Part shown: positions 19,816 through 28,758 of the stretch, in pieces
How the letters are laid out: every line of letters begins with the position of its first letter
Position numbering within the stretch: position 1 is the first letter of the stretch
Assembly (NCBI RefSeq): GCF_009762795.1
Contig: NZ_CP046400.1
Span: 3,741,501 to 3,805,500 of the forward strand
Source: Pseudodesulfovibrio cashew
GTDB lineage: Bacteria > Desulfobacterota > Desulfovibrionia > Desulfovibrionales > Desulfovibrionaceae
Length of the DNA stretch: 64,000 bases
Direction of reading: 5' to 3'
Notes under the pieces: model-generated
Database searches by the model: none
Seen by the model: only the letters and a program-made list of their open reading frames with translations
What the model was told of the DNA's origin: nothing
Position numbers and translations under genes: made by a program

Positions 19816-21201
19816 TCAGTTCTTGAGGAACTCTCGAAACGCCTTGGTGCAGGCGTAGATGTCCACCTTGCTGGAGAGCTCGAACGGGGAGTGCATGGAG
19901 AGCACGGGCACACCCACGTCGATGACGTCCATGCCGTACACGGCCAGAAACTTGGCCACGGTGCCGCCGCCGCCCATGTCCACCTTGCCCAGCTCGGACA
20001 TGTGCCAGGGGATGCCCGCGTCGTCGAAGATGCGGCGCAGCCAGCCGATGAAATCCGGGTGGGCGTCGTTGGCCCCGACCTTGCCTCGGTGGCCGGTGAA
20101 CTTGTTGAAACAGGGGCCGTAGCCCATGCGCGCGGCGTTGAGCGGCTCGTACACGTCCTTGTGGTCCGGATCCATGGCCGCGGACACGTCGGCGGACAGG
20201 GCCGAGCCGTTCATCATCACCTTGGAGAGGCGTGCGCCCGGTTCCCAGGCGTCCACCAGTTCCTCCATGCAATACTCGAAGAACAGGGACTTGGCGCCCG
20301 TGGCCCCCTCGGAGCCGATCTCCTCCTTGTCCCAGAAGAGCACGATCTGGGCGTATTCGGGCTCAGTCTCGGCCAGCAAAGCCTCCAGGGCGCAGAACAC
20401 GCTGGAGCGGTCGTCCTGGCCGTAGGAGCCGATGATGGCCTCATCCACGCCAACGAAGCGAGCCGGACCGGCCGGAACCGCCTGCATCTCTGCGCTGAGG
20501 AAGTCCGCCTCGGTGATGCCGTACTTCTCGTTGAGCAGCTCCAGCATGCGCAGCTTGACAGGATCCTTGGCCTTGTCCTCGTCCTTCTTGCCGGGCAGGG
20601 ACGGGCTGTGGCCCATGATGATGTTGAGCTTCTCTGCCTCAAAGGCGTCGGAGACCTTCTTGGTCACTTCCTTGTAGGCCAGGTGCGGCAGCAGGTCGGT
20701 GATGGTGAAAATCGGTTCGCCCGGCTCCTCGCCGATGCACACGGTGACTTCGGTGCCATCTTTCTTGACCACGGTGCCGTGCAGAGCGAGCTGCATGGCC
20801 AGCCAGTGGTACTTGCGGATGCCGCCGTAGTAGTGGGTCTTGGCCAGGGCCAGGTCCGTGTCCTCGTAAAAGGGGCGCTGCTTGAGGTCCAGTCTGGGGC
20901 AGTCGGCGTGCGCGCCAAGCAAACGGAATCCCTCGGACAGCGGGCGTTTTCCCTTCCTGGCCAGGAAGCAGGTCTTGTTGCGATTAAACCGTAAGGCCTG
21001 CGGCGCCCTGAGGTCGTCCACGAAACCGGCCTTCTCCACCTTGGCGCGGACATAATCCATGACCAGGCGTTCGGTTTTACATTCGCTCAGAAACTCCACG
21101 TAGCTCTTGGCCATGGCGTCCATGGCCTTGAGGTCCTTCTTGGAGGTGTAGACCTCCCAGGCGGACTTGGGTTCGTATTCCAGGGTATCCTTCTTGCTCA
21201 T
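19816..21201 (-). CDS. M18 family aminopeptidase
   Basis: 461 residues of the M18 (aminopeptidase I / ApeB) family, cytoplasmic dizinc enzymes that remove N-terminal, often acidic, residues. Visible features are GAHADCPRL near residue 95 (first metal His), SYGQDDRSSV near 265 (bridging Asp), WDKEEIGSEGA near 290 (catalytic Glu pair) and VLSMHSPFE near 440 (last metal His). Length fits the family. The start follows the selA stop by three bases and its ribosome site overlaps the selA end, so the genes are probably co-transcribed; a functional link with selenium is not implied. Confidence 0.92.
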   Translation of the reverse strand: MSKKDTLEYEPKSAWEVYTSKKDLKAMDAMAKSYVEFLSECKTERLVMDYVRAKVEKAGFVDDLRAPQALRFNRNKTCFLARKGKRPLSEGFRLLGAHADCPRLDLKQRPFYEDTDLALAKTHYYGGIRKYHWLAMQLALHGTVVKKDGTEVTVCIGEEPGEPIFTITDLLPHLAYKEVTKKVSDAFEAEKLNIIMGHSPSLPGKKDEDKAKDPVKLRMLELLNEKYGITEADFLSAEMQAVPAGPARFVGVDEAIIGSYGQDDRSSVFCALEALLAETEPEYAQIVLFWDKEEIGSEGATGAKSLFFEYCMEELVDAWEPGARLSKVMMNGSALSADVSAAMDPDHKDVYEPLNAARMGYGPCFNKFTGHRGKVGANDAHPDFIGWLRRIFDDAGIPWHMSELGKVDMGGGGTVAKFLAVYGMDVIDVGVPVLSMHSPFELSSKVDIYACTKAFREFLKN

Positions 21202-21204
21202 GTG

Positions 21205-22614
21205 CTATCCTTTGTTAAGACCGTCCACAGCTTGTTTCAGTGCCGAGGCGGCCAGCTTGAGTTCGGTTGAGGTCAGGGTACGGGCATCCAGCAGGAAGAC
21301 GTCGTCCTCGATGCGCGCCACCAGCGGCGGATCGGTGTCGAGCAGCGCCTCCCGCAGGTCGTCCGCTGAAATTCCGTTTGCGGCAAAGGTGACCATGGTC
21401 CCGGGCAGGTCGTACTCCGGGAACGCGCCACCGCCCACGCGGGACACGCCCTTCTTCAGTCCCACCACGGCCACGTCGCCCAGTTCATCACGAATGGCGT
21501 CGGCCAGTCGCCGCGCCTTGGCCTTGAGGGACTCTTTCGACGCAGTGATCATACGCAGGGTCGGCACCTTGCGCCGGGCCTCGTCCATGTCCAGGTAGAG
21601 CCTCAGCGTGGCCTCCAGCGCGGCCAGGGTCATCTTGTCGATGCGCATGGCGCGGTTGACCGGGTTCTTCTTGATGCGATCGATGTACTCCTTGCGCCCG
21701 ACGATGATCCCGGCCTGAGGCCCACCCAGCACCTTGTCGCCGGAGAAGGAGACCACGTCCGCGCCCTGGGCCACAACCTGCTGCACCGTAGGCTCGCCCA
21801 GCAACCCCTCGCCCTCAAGGGAATAGAGGGAGCCGGAGCCCAGGTCCTCGATAACCGGCAGGCCGTACTTGTCGCCGAGAGCGCGCATTTCGGCCAGGCC
21901 CACCTCCTTTGTGAACCCGACCACGCGGAAATTGGAGGTGTGCACGCGCATGAGCGCCCCGGTCTCGTCGCCGATGGCGTTCTCGTAGTCGTACACGTGG
22001 GTCCGGTTGGTGGCGCCCACCTCACGCAGGGTCGCCCCGGACTTGGCCATGACGTCAGGAATGCGGAATGAGCCGCCGATCTCCACAAGCTGACCGCGCG
22101 AGACCACCACTTCCTTTCCCTTGGCCAGGGTCTCCAGCATGATGAAGACAGCCGCCGCGTTGTTGTTGACCACAAGAGCGGCCTCGGCCCCGGTGATGTC
22201 ACAGAGAATCTGCTCCACATGGGAGTAGCGGCTGCCCCGCTTGCCCGTGGCCAGGTCGAACTCGCAGTTGGAGTAGTGCCCGCACGCCTCGGCCACGGCC
22301 TCGATGGCGGGCTTGGCCAGCAGCGATCGGCCCAGGTTGGTATGCACCACAACCCCCGTGGCGTTGAGCACCCGGCGGAAGTGAGGCCGCGAGTGGGACC
22401 GCACGTAGGCCTTCAACCTCGGCAGCAGCACCTCCAGCGACAGCCCGGTCGGGTCGGTGATCACGCCCGAACGGATTTCCTCGCGACAGAGGTCCAGGAA
22501 TGCGCTCGCGTGTTGTTTGACCAGGGACCTCGGCAATCCGGCGATGTCGCCGTCGCCGGTCGCCCCTTCCAGAACCTGGTCCATGGACGGCAGATGGCGG
22601 TAGAGTGTGCTCAT
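21205..22614 (-). CDS. selA: L-seryl-tRNA(Sec) selenium transferase SelA
   Basis: 469 residues of the PLP-dependent bacterial SelA, which converts seryl-tRNA(Sec) to selenocysteyl-tRNA(Sec) with selenophosphate. The PLP lysine is K294 in SFSGDKVLGGPQAG, matching the E. coli position closely. The N-terminal LPSMDQVL segment and the NLGRSLL and ATGKRGSRY regions are family hallmarks. It is the middle gene of folC-selA-M18 peptidase, starting 12 bases after folC. With selB at 5909 the window encodes two of the four selenocysteine factors. Confidence 0.97.
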   Translation of the reverse strand: MSTLYRHLPSMDQVLEGATGDGDIAGLPRSLVKQHASAFLDLCREEIRSGVITDPTGLSLEVLLPRLKAYVRSHSRPHFRRVLNATGVVVHTNLGRSLLAKPAIEAVAEACGHYSNCEFDLATGKRGSRYSHVEQILCDITGAEAALVVNNNAAAVFIMLETLAKGKEVVVSRGQLVEIGGSFRIPDVMAKSGATLREVGATNRTHVYDYENAIGDETGALMRVHTSNFRVVGFTKEVGLAEMRALGDKYGLPVIEDLGSGSLYSLEGEGLLGEPTVQQVVAQGADVVSFSGDKVLGGPQAGIIVGRKEYIDRIKKNPVNRAMRIDKMTLAALEATLRLYLDMDEARRKVPTLRMITASKESLKAKARRLADAIRDELGDVAVVGLKKGVSRVGGGAFPEYDLPGTMVTFAANGISADDLREALLDTDPPLVARIEDDVFLLDARTLTSTELKLAASALKQAVDGLNKG

Positions 22615-22626
22615 ATGTGTCTTGTG

Positions 22627-23883
22627 TCAGGGGGTTAGAAATTCAGGATACAAGGTATAGAACTCGGCGAGCAAATACAAGGAACCGCAGATCAGGATGG
22701 GCCCGTCCACATCCCTGCACCGCTCTATGGCGGCAGCCATGGACGGCGCGGCTTCAGCCCTGTCGCCGATGGAAGCAGCCAGCGCGGAGGCATCCGATGC
22801 CCGCTCGTTCTCCATGGCCGGGACCACGATGGGGCCGTTGCCCAGCCCCTTGAGCAGTTCCACCATGGGAGCGGCGTCCTTGTCCGCCAGACAGGCAAAA
22901 ATCACCGCGCGGGGCTTGATGTCGTCGGCATGCAGGGAGGCGGCCAGCGCCCGCAGGGCGTGACCGTTGTGCGCACCGTCGAGGATCAGGCTGAGACCGT
23001 CGGCCTCCACCCGCTGCATGCGGCCCGGCAAAAAGGCGGACATCATACCGAAGCGCTCTGACTGGAGCAGACTCCGCTCTCCCCTGTCCGCCGCTATCCA
23101 GCGCCACCCGGCCAGGGCCAGTCTGGCGTTGACGGCCTGGTGCATGCCCTTGACGCCGAGGTTGCCCTCAACCGGATCGGCGAGGTCCACGGCAAACATG
23201 AGGCGCGCGCCCTGTGCCTCGGCGCGGTCCTGAAGCGCGACCATGGCCTCGGGCTCCTGCGGTCCGGTCAGGGCCACGCCGCCCCTGCGGATAGCCCCGG
23301 CCTTGTCTCTGGCGATATCGGCGAGGGTGGGCCCGAGAATCTTCTCATGATCCATGCCGATGGGCGTGAACAGCGTCAGATAGGGCTCGAACACGTTGGT
23401 GGCGTCAAACCTGCCGCCGAGCCCGGCCTCCATGATCGCAAGATCAACGTCCGCCCGCTCGAAGGCAAGCATGGCCAGGCAGGTCTGAAATTCGAAATAG
23501 GTGAGCTCCCCGCCGCCCGGCGTATCCAGCACGGCGTTGGCCAGCTCCACCCAGGTCTCGGGCGGCAGCGGCGCCCGGTTTATCTGGATGCGCTCCCGCG
23601 GCGTGAGAAAGTGAGGCGAGGTAAACGTGCCCACCTTCCACCCGTGGGTGCGGGCGATGGAACAGAGGAAGGTGACGGTCGAACCCTTGCCGTTGGTGCC
23701 GACCACATGCACCACGGGGAATCCGAAAGCGCCGTGCGCCTCCCGGAACCGTTTCATGCGGTCCAGCGTCAGGTCCATGCTGAACAGGCCGAGCCTGTCC
23801 ATGTAGTCCGAGAGTTCAGAATAATCTTTGAAATGAGTCACGCCAGTTTCTCTATCAGGAACCGGCACGGCGCGAAAGTCCAT
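22627..23883 (-). CDS. folC: Folylpolyglutamate synthase / dihydrofolate synthase FolC
   Basis: 418 residues of the Mur ligase-like FolC family, which adds glutamate to dihydropteroate and to reduced folates in the cytoplasm. The ATP-binding loop is VVGTNGKGSTV near residue 63, followed by EAGLGGRFDATN near 150 and the C-terminal LILDGAHNGHA near 290. Whether it has both activities cannot be decided from sequence alone, though a single copy usually does both. The ATG at 23883 is used; an in-frame GTG a few codons downstream (near VTHFKDY) is an alternative. First gene of the operon leading to selA. Confidence 0.95.
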   Translation of the reverse strand: MDFRAVPVPDRETGVTHFKDYSELSDYMDRLGLFSMDLTLDRMKRFREAHGAFGFPVVHVVGTNGKGSTVTFLCSIARTHGWKVGTFTSPHFLTPRERIQINRAPLPPETWVELANAVLDTPGGGELTYFEFQTCLAMLAFERADVDLAIMEAGLGGRFDATNVFEPYLTLFTPIGMDHEKILGPTLADIARDKAGAIRRGGVALTGPQEPEAMVALQDRAEAQGARLMFAVDLADPVEGNLGVKGMHQAVNARLALAGWRWIAADRGERSLLQSERFGMMSAFLPGRMQRVEADGLSLILDGAHNGHALRALAASLHADDIKPRAVIFACLADKDAAPMVELLKGLGNGPIVVPAMENERASDASALAASIGDRAEAAPSMAAAIERCRDVDGPILICGSLYLLAEFYTLYPEFLTP

Positions 23884-23956
23884 TATGCGCCTGCGCGCTC
23901 AAACACGAATATCCTTGACCAGCCCCCACTCCCTCTATTATGGAGGATAGCCCAGC

Positions 23957-24033
23957 GCGCCAGTAGCTCAGTTGGATAGAGCATCGGCCTTCTAAGCCGA
24001 CGGCCGGGGGTTCGAATCCTCCCTGGCGCGCCA
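23957..24033 (+). tRNA. tRNA-Arg (anticodon TCT)
   Basis: A complete cloverleaf with encoded CCA. The acceptor GCGCCAG pairs with CTGGCGC, and the anticodon stem TCGGC/GCCGA holds loop CTTCTAA with anticodon TCT. The T-arm has GGTTCGAATCC. It is divergent from folC. Confidence 0.97.
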
Positions 24034-24041
24034 GATTTTTC

Positions 24042-24078
24042 AAGCGGTTACGACAGAAAGTCGTAACCGCTTTATTTT
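24042..24078 (+). terminator. Terminator after tRNA-Arg
   Basis: A 13-base-pair stem (AAGCGGTTACGAC / GTCGTAACCGCTT) is followed by TATTTTT. Confidence 0.9.
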
Positions 24079-24260
24079 TGATGTCAAAAAAGGAGCCCCC
24101 CCCTCTGACACAGCAGGAAACTTTCCGACTCCCACCGCATCGAGAGTTCTCCCATTTTTCACTATAAACCTGCTCGTCCTTAAGCGGCACTCTGAAATCC
24201 TTCATAGTCGGGTCGCTATCAGCAACAAGCGCAACCTTCCTAACCCCGACAAAATAAGAT

Positions 24261-24362
24261 ATGAACCGATCCGGAGCGACCACGCTTTTCCTGGTGCTGC
24301 TTGCCGCCTAGACCGTGGTGGGCTACGGCCGGACAACCGGACATGTGGAGGCCGGGAACCCC
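24261..24362 (+). other. In-frame upstream extension of the hydrolase gene, interrupted by TAG
   Basis: From the ATG at 24261 the frame of the downstream hydrolase reads a short basic start and a hydrophobic run (MNRSGATTLFLVLLAA), then an amber codon at 24309-24311, then TVVGYGRTTG and on into the hydrolase without another stop. It looks like a signal peptide or membrane anchor broken by one nonsense base (for example TGG or CAG to TAG). A sequencing error, a real null mutation, or chance are all possible. No strong ribosome site precedes 24261. Confidence 0.45.
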
Positions 24363-25172
24363 ATGCAACCAAAGAAGAAAGTCATGAGCAAATTTGACCA
24401 CGAGAACGGGCAGACCGTGGCCGTAAAAGGGGCCGATATCTACTATGAGACAAAGGGCACCCCTGACGGGGAACCGCTTCTGCTGCTGCACGGCGGGCTC
24501 GGCACCATGACGGACCTGAACGTCTTCGCCGACGAACTGCCTGCGTGCTTTCTGCTTATCTCCATCGACTTTCGAGGCCACGGCAAGTCCACCATGGGAG
24601 CTGCGCCGCTGACCTACGCCCAACACCAGGAAGACGTTGAAGCGGTTCTGGCGCATCTCGGCGTTGCCGAAACCTCCATCTTCGGTTTCAGCGACGGAGG
24701 TATAGTGGGATACCGAATGGCTGCGCAAAGCCCGGTGCGCGTCCGGCGGTTGGTCACCCTGGGTTCCCACTGGAGACTGCAGCCTGACGATCCGGCTCTG
24801 CCCCTCCTGAGTGGCCTGACCCCCGAAAAATGGAAAAGTATTTTCCCCGATTCCGTGGAGAGCTATGAGAAGACCAACCCCCAGCCGGATTTCGATGCGC
24901 TGGTGAAAGCAGTCGTGGCCTTGTGGACGGACCTGACGCCAACGGGATACCCGAACGAGAGCATCCGCAGCATCCAGGCCCCGGTGCTGATTGCACGCGG
25001 CGACAACGATCATCTTTTCTCGCTTGAAGAGGCTGTTGAATTACACGGCCGGATAGAAGGCTCAGGCCTCCTCAACATCCCGTATGCCGGACACGCGGCT
25101 TACGAGGACTCGCCGAAAGTATTCATAAACGCCGTCAACGCCTTCCTGGAGAAAGACCTCCCGACACAATAG
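24363..25172 (+). CDS. Alpha/beta hydrolase
   Basis: About 269 residues with the full alpha/beta-hydrolase triad. The oxyanion-loop motif LLLHGGLGT is near residue 40, the nucleophile serine is in GFSDGG near 107, the acid is in ARGDNDHLF near 215 and the histidine in YAGHAAYED near 240. Substrate cannot be inferred; small esters or peptides are typical. The start is uncertain: ATGs at 24363 (GGAGG 11 bases upstream) and 24384 would make a cytoplasmic enzyme, while the frame continues upstream to a signal-like segment blocked by TAG. If the longer form was ancestral, the protein has lost export here. Confidence 0.8.
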   Translation: MQPKKKVMSKFDHENGQTVAVKGADIYYETKGTPDGEPLLLLHGGLGTMTDLNVFADELPACFLLISIDFRGHGKSTMGAAPLTYAQHQEDVEAVLAHLGVAETSIFGFSDGGIVGYRMAAQSPVRVRRLVTLGSHWRLQPDDPALPLLSGLTPEKWKSIFPDSVESYEKTNPQPDFDALVKAVVALWTDLTPTGYPNESIRSIQAPVLIARGDNDHLFSLEEAVELHGRIEGSGLLNIPYAGHAAYEDSPKVFINAVNAFLEKDLPTQ

Positions 25173-25269
25173 ATCGCTCCGGGATGGCAGGATCAGACGC
25201 ATTGCCGCGATTTCGCCCCCCCCGCGCACACCCCGTATGCGGAACAAAGCCACAATCCAGCTTACCCTC

Positions 25270-25302
25270 AGGCTCTTGGAACAACCTCCAAGAGCCTTTT
25301 TC
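25270..25302 (+). terminator. Terminator after the alpha/beta hydrolase
   Basis: An 11-base-pair stem (AGGCTCTTGGA / TCCAAGAGCCT) is followed by TTTTT. Confidence 0.9.
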
Positions 25303-25495
25303 ATACTGGCAAAGGATCAGTCCTCCGCCTCCCCGGTCAATGCACCTAGCCAAAAAAACGGAACTGGTGCTGGACAAATGCGCCACTTTGGGTACGATTC
25401 AATATAAATCAGCCAGATAGTACGGGATGGGCTATTCCCGACGATGGCAAAACGACCCGCACGGGGTCGGCTTCAGCAGGAGAGCAAGACAAATC

Positions 25496-27649
25496 ATGTC
25501 AACGTTCATCCCCATAGGCATTCTCCACTCCCAAAGCGGCCCCATGGCCATCGAGGAACAGCCGTTGGTCGACGCGGCGCTTCTGGCCGTGGATACCATC
25601 AATGACCGGGGAGGAGTCCTGGGCCGTGAAGTCCGTCCCGTCATCGCCGATGGGGCTTCGGATGACGCCACCTTCGCCACGGAAGCGCAGAAGCTCATCC
25701 GGGACCACGGTGTCTGCGCCCTGTTCGGCTGCTGGACTTCCTCCTCGCGCAAGGCGGTCCTGCCGGTGGTCGAACGGGAGGACTCACTGCTCTGGTATCC
25801 CGTCCAGTACGAAGGCCTGGAACAGTCCAGAAACATCGTCTACACGGGCAGTTGCATGAATCAGCAGATCGCCCCGGCGGTGGAATGGGCTCTCTCCATG
25901 GGCAGGCGACGCATAGCTTTCGTGGGCTCGGACTACGTTTTTCCCCGCACGGCCAACAAGCTTGTGGCCTCCATGTTGGCCGCGACGGATGCGCGCCTTG
26001 TATACGAGAGCTATCACCCGCTGACATGCCGGGATTTCACTTCAATCCTCCCCTCCCTGAGAGCAAGCAGGCCGGACCTGATCATCAACACCATAAACGG
26101 CATCGGAAACATCTCCCTGCTTGAGCAGCTACAGTCGGTTCCGGAGCTTGCCAAACCGGACCTCGTCTGCTCCCTGAGTTGCACCGAGAATCTCTTCTCA
26201 AGGCTTTCGAAAGGAGCAGAGGGACAACTGGCCTGCTGGGGCTATTTCGCATCCGCAGATTCCCGAACCGACATGGACTTTGTCTCGCGGTTCAGGAGCG
26301 AGAAAGACCAGATCCCATCCGATCCCACCGCAACCGCGTACAGCCAGATACTGCTCTGGGCATCCATAGCAAGCCGCATAGAATCGATAGTCCCGGCTGA
26401 CGTCCGAGCCAATCTTGCCGGAAGCGCGGTGGAGAGCCCCCTGGGGCGGCTGGAAATCCAGGACAACCAGCATGTTCTTCGCAGCGCTTTGATCGGACGA
26501 AATAACGGACAAGGCCAATTCGACATCCTGTGGCAAAGCGACGGTCCGATCCCCCCGCTGCCGTGGTTTGGCGTTACCGAGACCGAATTGCCATATAAAG
26601 AATTGATATTTCAGGTCCTGAGCGATCTACCCGAAGACATAACCATACAGGCCCGCCTCGAATCCGAGATAGCAACCCGCCAGGAGATGGCGGTAGCCAT
26701 GGCCAAGAACCAAAGCAGGCTTGAAGAAACGGAAAAGATAGCCAGGATCGGAGCATTCGAGAGGAACCTGAAGACCGGCGAGGGATACTGGTCCGACATG
26801 CTGTTCCAGTTGCTCGGTCATGCTCCGGGAGCATTCATCCCCAGCCTGGAAGCCCTAGAGAGTCATTTTGTCGAAGAAGATCGGGCGGACTTCCATCAGA
26901 CGTTTTACGCATCCCTGATTGATGGCAAGGGGCTGGACCACCAATGGCGCATCCAACGAGCGGACGGAGCGATCCGATACGTTCAGATACACTCCGCAAT
27001 CCTGCGGGACAACGAGGGCAACATCGACAGGTACCATGGGACCGTCATGGACATTACCGAACGGGCCCTTGCGGAGGAAGCCCTCAGGCTCAGCGAGCGG
27101 GAAATGCGTCTCCTCGCCGAGACCGACGGTTTGACCGGCATCTTCAACCGCCGGAAGTTCCTGGAGCTGACCACAAGGGAAATAGAGCGGTCAAAACGCT
27201 ACCCCTCTCCCTTCACCCTCATCATGTTCGATGTGGACCGGTTCAAGGCGATCAACGACACATACGGGCACAATGTGGGCGACTTGGTTCTCCAGAACAT
27301 CGTGGAATGCACCAGACAGTTGATCCGCGACGTGGACATTCTGGGCAGAATAGGTGGGGAGGAATTCGCCCTTGCTCTGCCCCAAACTGACCTGGACGGA
27401 GCGGGGGTCCTGGCGGAACGTATTCGCAGTGCGGTGGAAGAGTGTGAAACGATCACCCATGATACCAAGCTGTCCTGCACCATCAGTCTGGGGGTAGCCG
27501 AACTGAAGGGATGCGCCGAAGACGTCGACAGCATCCTCAAGGCCGCCGATCTCGCGCTCTACCGCGCCAAGAACACGGGACGCAACCGTGTGGAATTCAT
27601 GGTCGGCTCAGACCTTGATGTCGCGTGTACGCTTGACCCAGCCACCTGA
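25496..27649 (+). CDS. Cytoplasmic AmiC-like ligand-binding / PAS / GGDEF protein
   Basis: About 717 residues, no signal peptide or membrane segment. Residues 1-375 are a type 1 periplasmic-binding fold closest in feel to the cytosolic amide sensor AmiC and to urea-binding UrtA (GILHSQSGPM, RKAVLPVVERED, YPVQYEGLEQS, then FVGSDYVFPR and DNQHVLRS). A short coiled region, one PAS domain (about 420-540) and a GGDEF domain follow; GGEEF at 620-624 is intact, so diguanylate cyclase activity is expected. A soluble amide- or urea-type ligand could thus set c-di-GMP level. The ATG at 25496 has AGGAG 13 bases upstream; an in-frame ATG at 25427 lacks one and adds a basic stretch. A LuxR gene converges just downstream and a PilZ gene is 1.1 kb away. 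Confidence 0.88.
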   Translation: MSTFIPIGILHSQSGPMAIEEQPLVDAALLAVDTINDRGGVLGREVRPVIADGASDDATFATEAQKLIRDHGVCALFGCWTSSSRKAVLPVVEREDSLLWYPVQYEGLEQSRNIVYTGSCMNQQIAPAVEWALSMGRRRIAFVGSDYVFPRTANKLVASMLAATDARLVYESYHPLTCRDFTSILPSLRASRPDLIINTINGIGNISLLEQLQSVPELAKPDLVCSLSCTENLFSRLSKGAEGQLACWGYFASADSRTDMDFVSRFRSEKDQIPSDPTATAYSQILLWASIASRIESIVPADVRANLAGSAVESPLGRLEIQDNQHVLRSALIGRNNGQGQFDILWQSDGPIPPLPWFGVTETELPYKELIFQVLSDLPEDITIQARLESEIATRQEMAVAMAKNQSRLEETEKIARIGAFERNLKTGEGYWSDMLFQLLGHAPGAFIPSLEALESHFVEEDRADFHQTFYASLIDGKGLDHQWRIQRADGAIRYVQIHSAILRDNEGNIDRYHGTVMDITERALAEEALRLSEREMRLLAETDGLTGIFNRRKFLELTTREIERSKRYPSPFTLIMFDVDRFKAINDTYGHNVGDLVLQNIVECTRQLIRDVDILGRIGGEEFALALPQTDLDGAGVLAERIRSAVEECETITHDTKLSCTISLGVAELKGCAEDVDSILKAADLALYRAKNTGRNRVEFMVGSDLDVACTLDPAT

Positions 27650-27672
27650 ACAAACGATGACTCGGGCCCGGT

Positions 27673-28443
27673 TCAAACCAGGCCGTGAGCGGAGGCAAAC
27701 CTGGCGAGACCTACAGTGGACTTGCAGCCGAGTTTGCCGAGCAGATGGCGGCGGTGGGTGTCCACCGTATGCTTGCTGATGAACAGGTCCTCGGCTATCT
27801 GCCGACTGGTTTTGCCCAGGGAAAGGTTGCGGAGCACCTCTATTTCCCTCGCCGTAACGGTGTCGAACACCTGGTCCTCCTGACTGAAGACCTTGAAATC
27901 AAGCACCCTGGCAACGCCGGACCTCATGACATGCTTGCCGATGAAGCAGACGGGAAAATATTTTCCGTAGTCAATAATACTGACATTGGCCAGCAACAGC
28001 GAAGGAAGCCCTGCGTCGTCCAGCTCCAGCACATAGACCCTCTCAAGCAGGTTTCGGTACTCGCCGGAGAAATGTCGAAGCCGGTAGTTGTACTGCGCGT
28101 ACACCCGCCTGCGCTCCTCTCGCGGTGTGGCATGGAGGATTCTGTCGAAGGCCGGATACACGTGCCGCAGGATGACCCACATGTCATCCGGATGAAACCG
28201 CTCGAACGCGAAATCAACTCCCATCTCCAGGGAAGCCTCGTTGCTGAACCCCGTGGTCGGAGCCTGAAGCTTGCCAAGGAACCAGATTTTCTTCTTCCCG
28301 ATCTCATGCAGATAATAAAAGGATGCGGCTTCAGGGACCATGGAATCGAAGCGCTTGTATCGCTCCACATAGTCCAGAATGGCCTCTTCCGGAACTGAAC
28401 CGGTCCTGAAGGCGGCATCATACGCACCGAGGAAATCGCTCAC
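27673..28443 (-). CDS. LuxR-family transcriptional regulator with PAS-like N-terminus
   Basis: 256 residues. The C-terminal ~60 residues are a LuxR/GerE helix-turn-helix (TAREIEVLRNLSLGKTSRQI, then ISKHTVDTHRRHLLGKLG). The N-terminal ~180 residues look like a divergent PAS sensor: FAFERFHPDD and a following RLRHFSGEYRNLLER segment resemble PAS core and FxxEYR motifs. No receiver aspartate is visible, so it is not a two-component regulator. It converges on the AmiC-PAS-GGDEF gene with 23 bases between stops. Target genes are unknown; GATCAAC repeats upstream of its start may be its own operator. Confidence 0.88.
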   Translation of the reverse strand: MSDFLGAYDAAFRTGSVPEEAILDYVERYKRFDSMVPEAASFYYLHEIGKKKIWFLGKLQAPTTGFSNEASLEMGVDFAFERFHPDDMWVILRHVYPAFDRILHATPREERRRVYAQYNYRLRHFSGEYRNLLERVYVLELDDAGLPSLLLANVSIIDYGKYFPVCFIGKHVMRSGVARVLDFKVFSQEDQVFDTVTAREIEVLRNLSLGKTSRQIAEDLFISKHTVDTHRRHLLGKLGCKSTVGLARFASAHGLV

Positions 28444-28564
28444 ATCGCCCTCCCCGATCAGGTTTGCCTCGAAATACTCATTTGAGAGTATGGACCTCTC
28501 CCATTATTTTACACGATCATCATAACACAAGACAGTGTCAAGCGACCCGGGAGAGTTATAACAT

Positions 28565-28608
28565 GTTGATCGCAACCCATTTGATCAACTGACTTTCATT
28601 CGATCAAC
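28565..28608. repeat. GATCAAC repeats in the LuxR/PilZ intergenic region
   Basis: GTTGATC at 28565-28571 forms an inverted repeat with GATCAAC at 28583-28589, and a third copy GATCAAC lies at 28602-28608. They sit between the divergent luxR-type gene (start 28443) and the pilZ gene (start 28759). Spacing suggests regulator half-sites. Nothing else was found in the 315 bases from 28444 to 28758. Confidence 0.4.
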
Positions 28609-28758
28609 CCTGCCCGGAGATGGAGACGGTTCCGGACTCACACGCACGCACACCCCGCAGGCATTGCGTCGGCGGAAAACGCCGAAGCAATTCACCTCCG
28701 GTCGCAATGGGAGAGAGCGGCGGGAGGAAGAGGAAACCCTTTAACAAAGGAGTGCGGT

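Noticed and set aside
24309-24311. Pyrrolysine at the TAG before the hydrolase
   Set aside because: A charged pyrrolysine inside a hydrophobic signal-like run is implausible and no pyl genes are seen; nonsense mutation or error is simpler.
24240-25013. Minus-strand 257-codon frame opposite the alpha/beta hydrolase
   Set aside because: The plus strand encodes a clear hydrolase with a full catalytic triad; the minus frame has no recognisable domain and is an antisense shadow.
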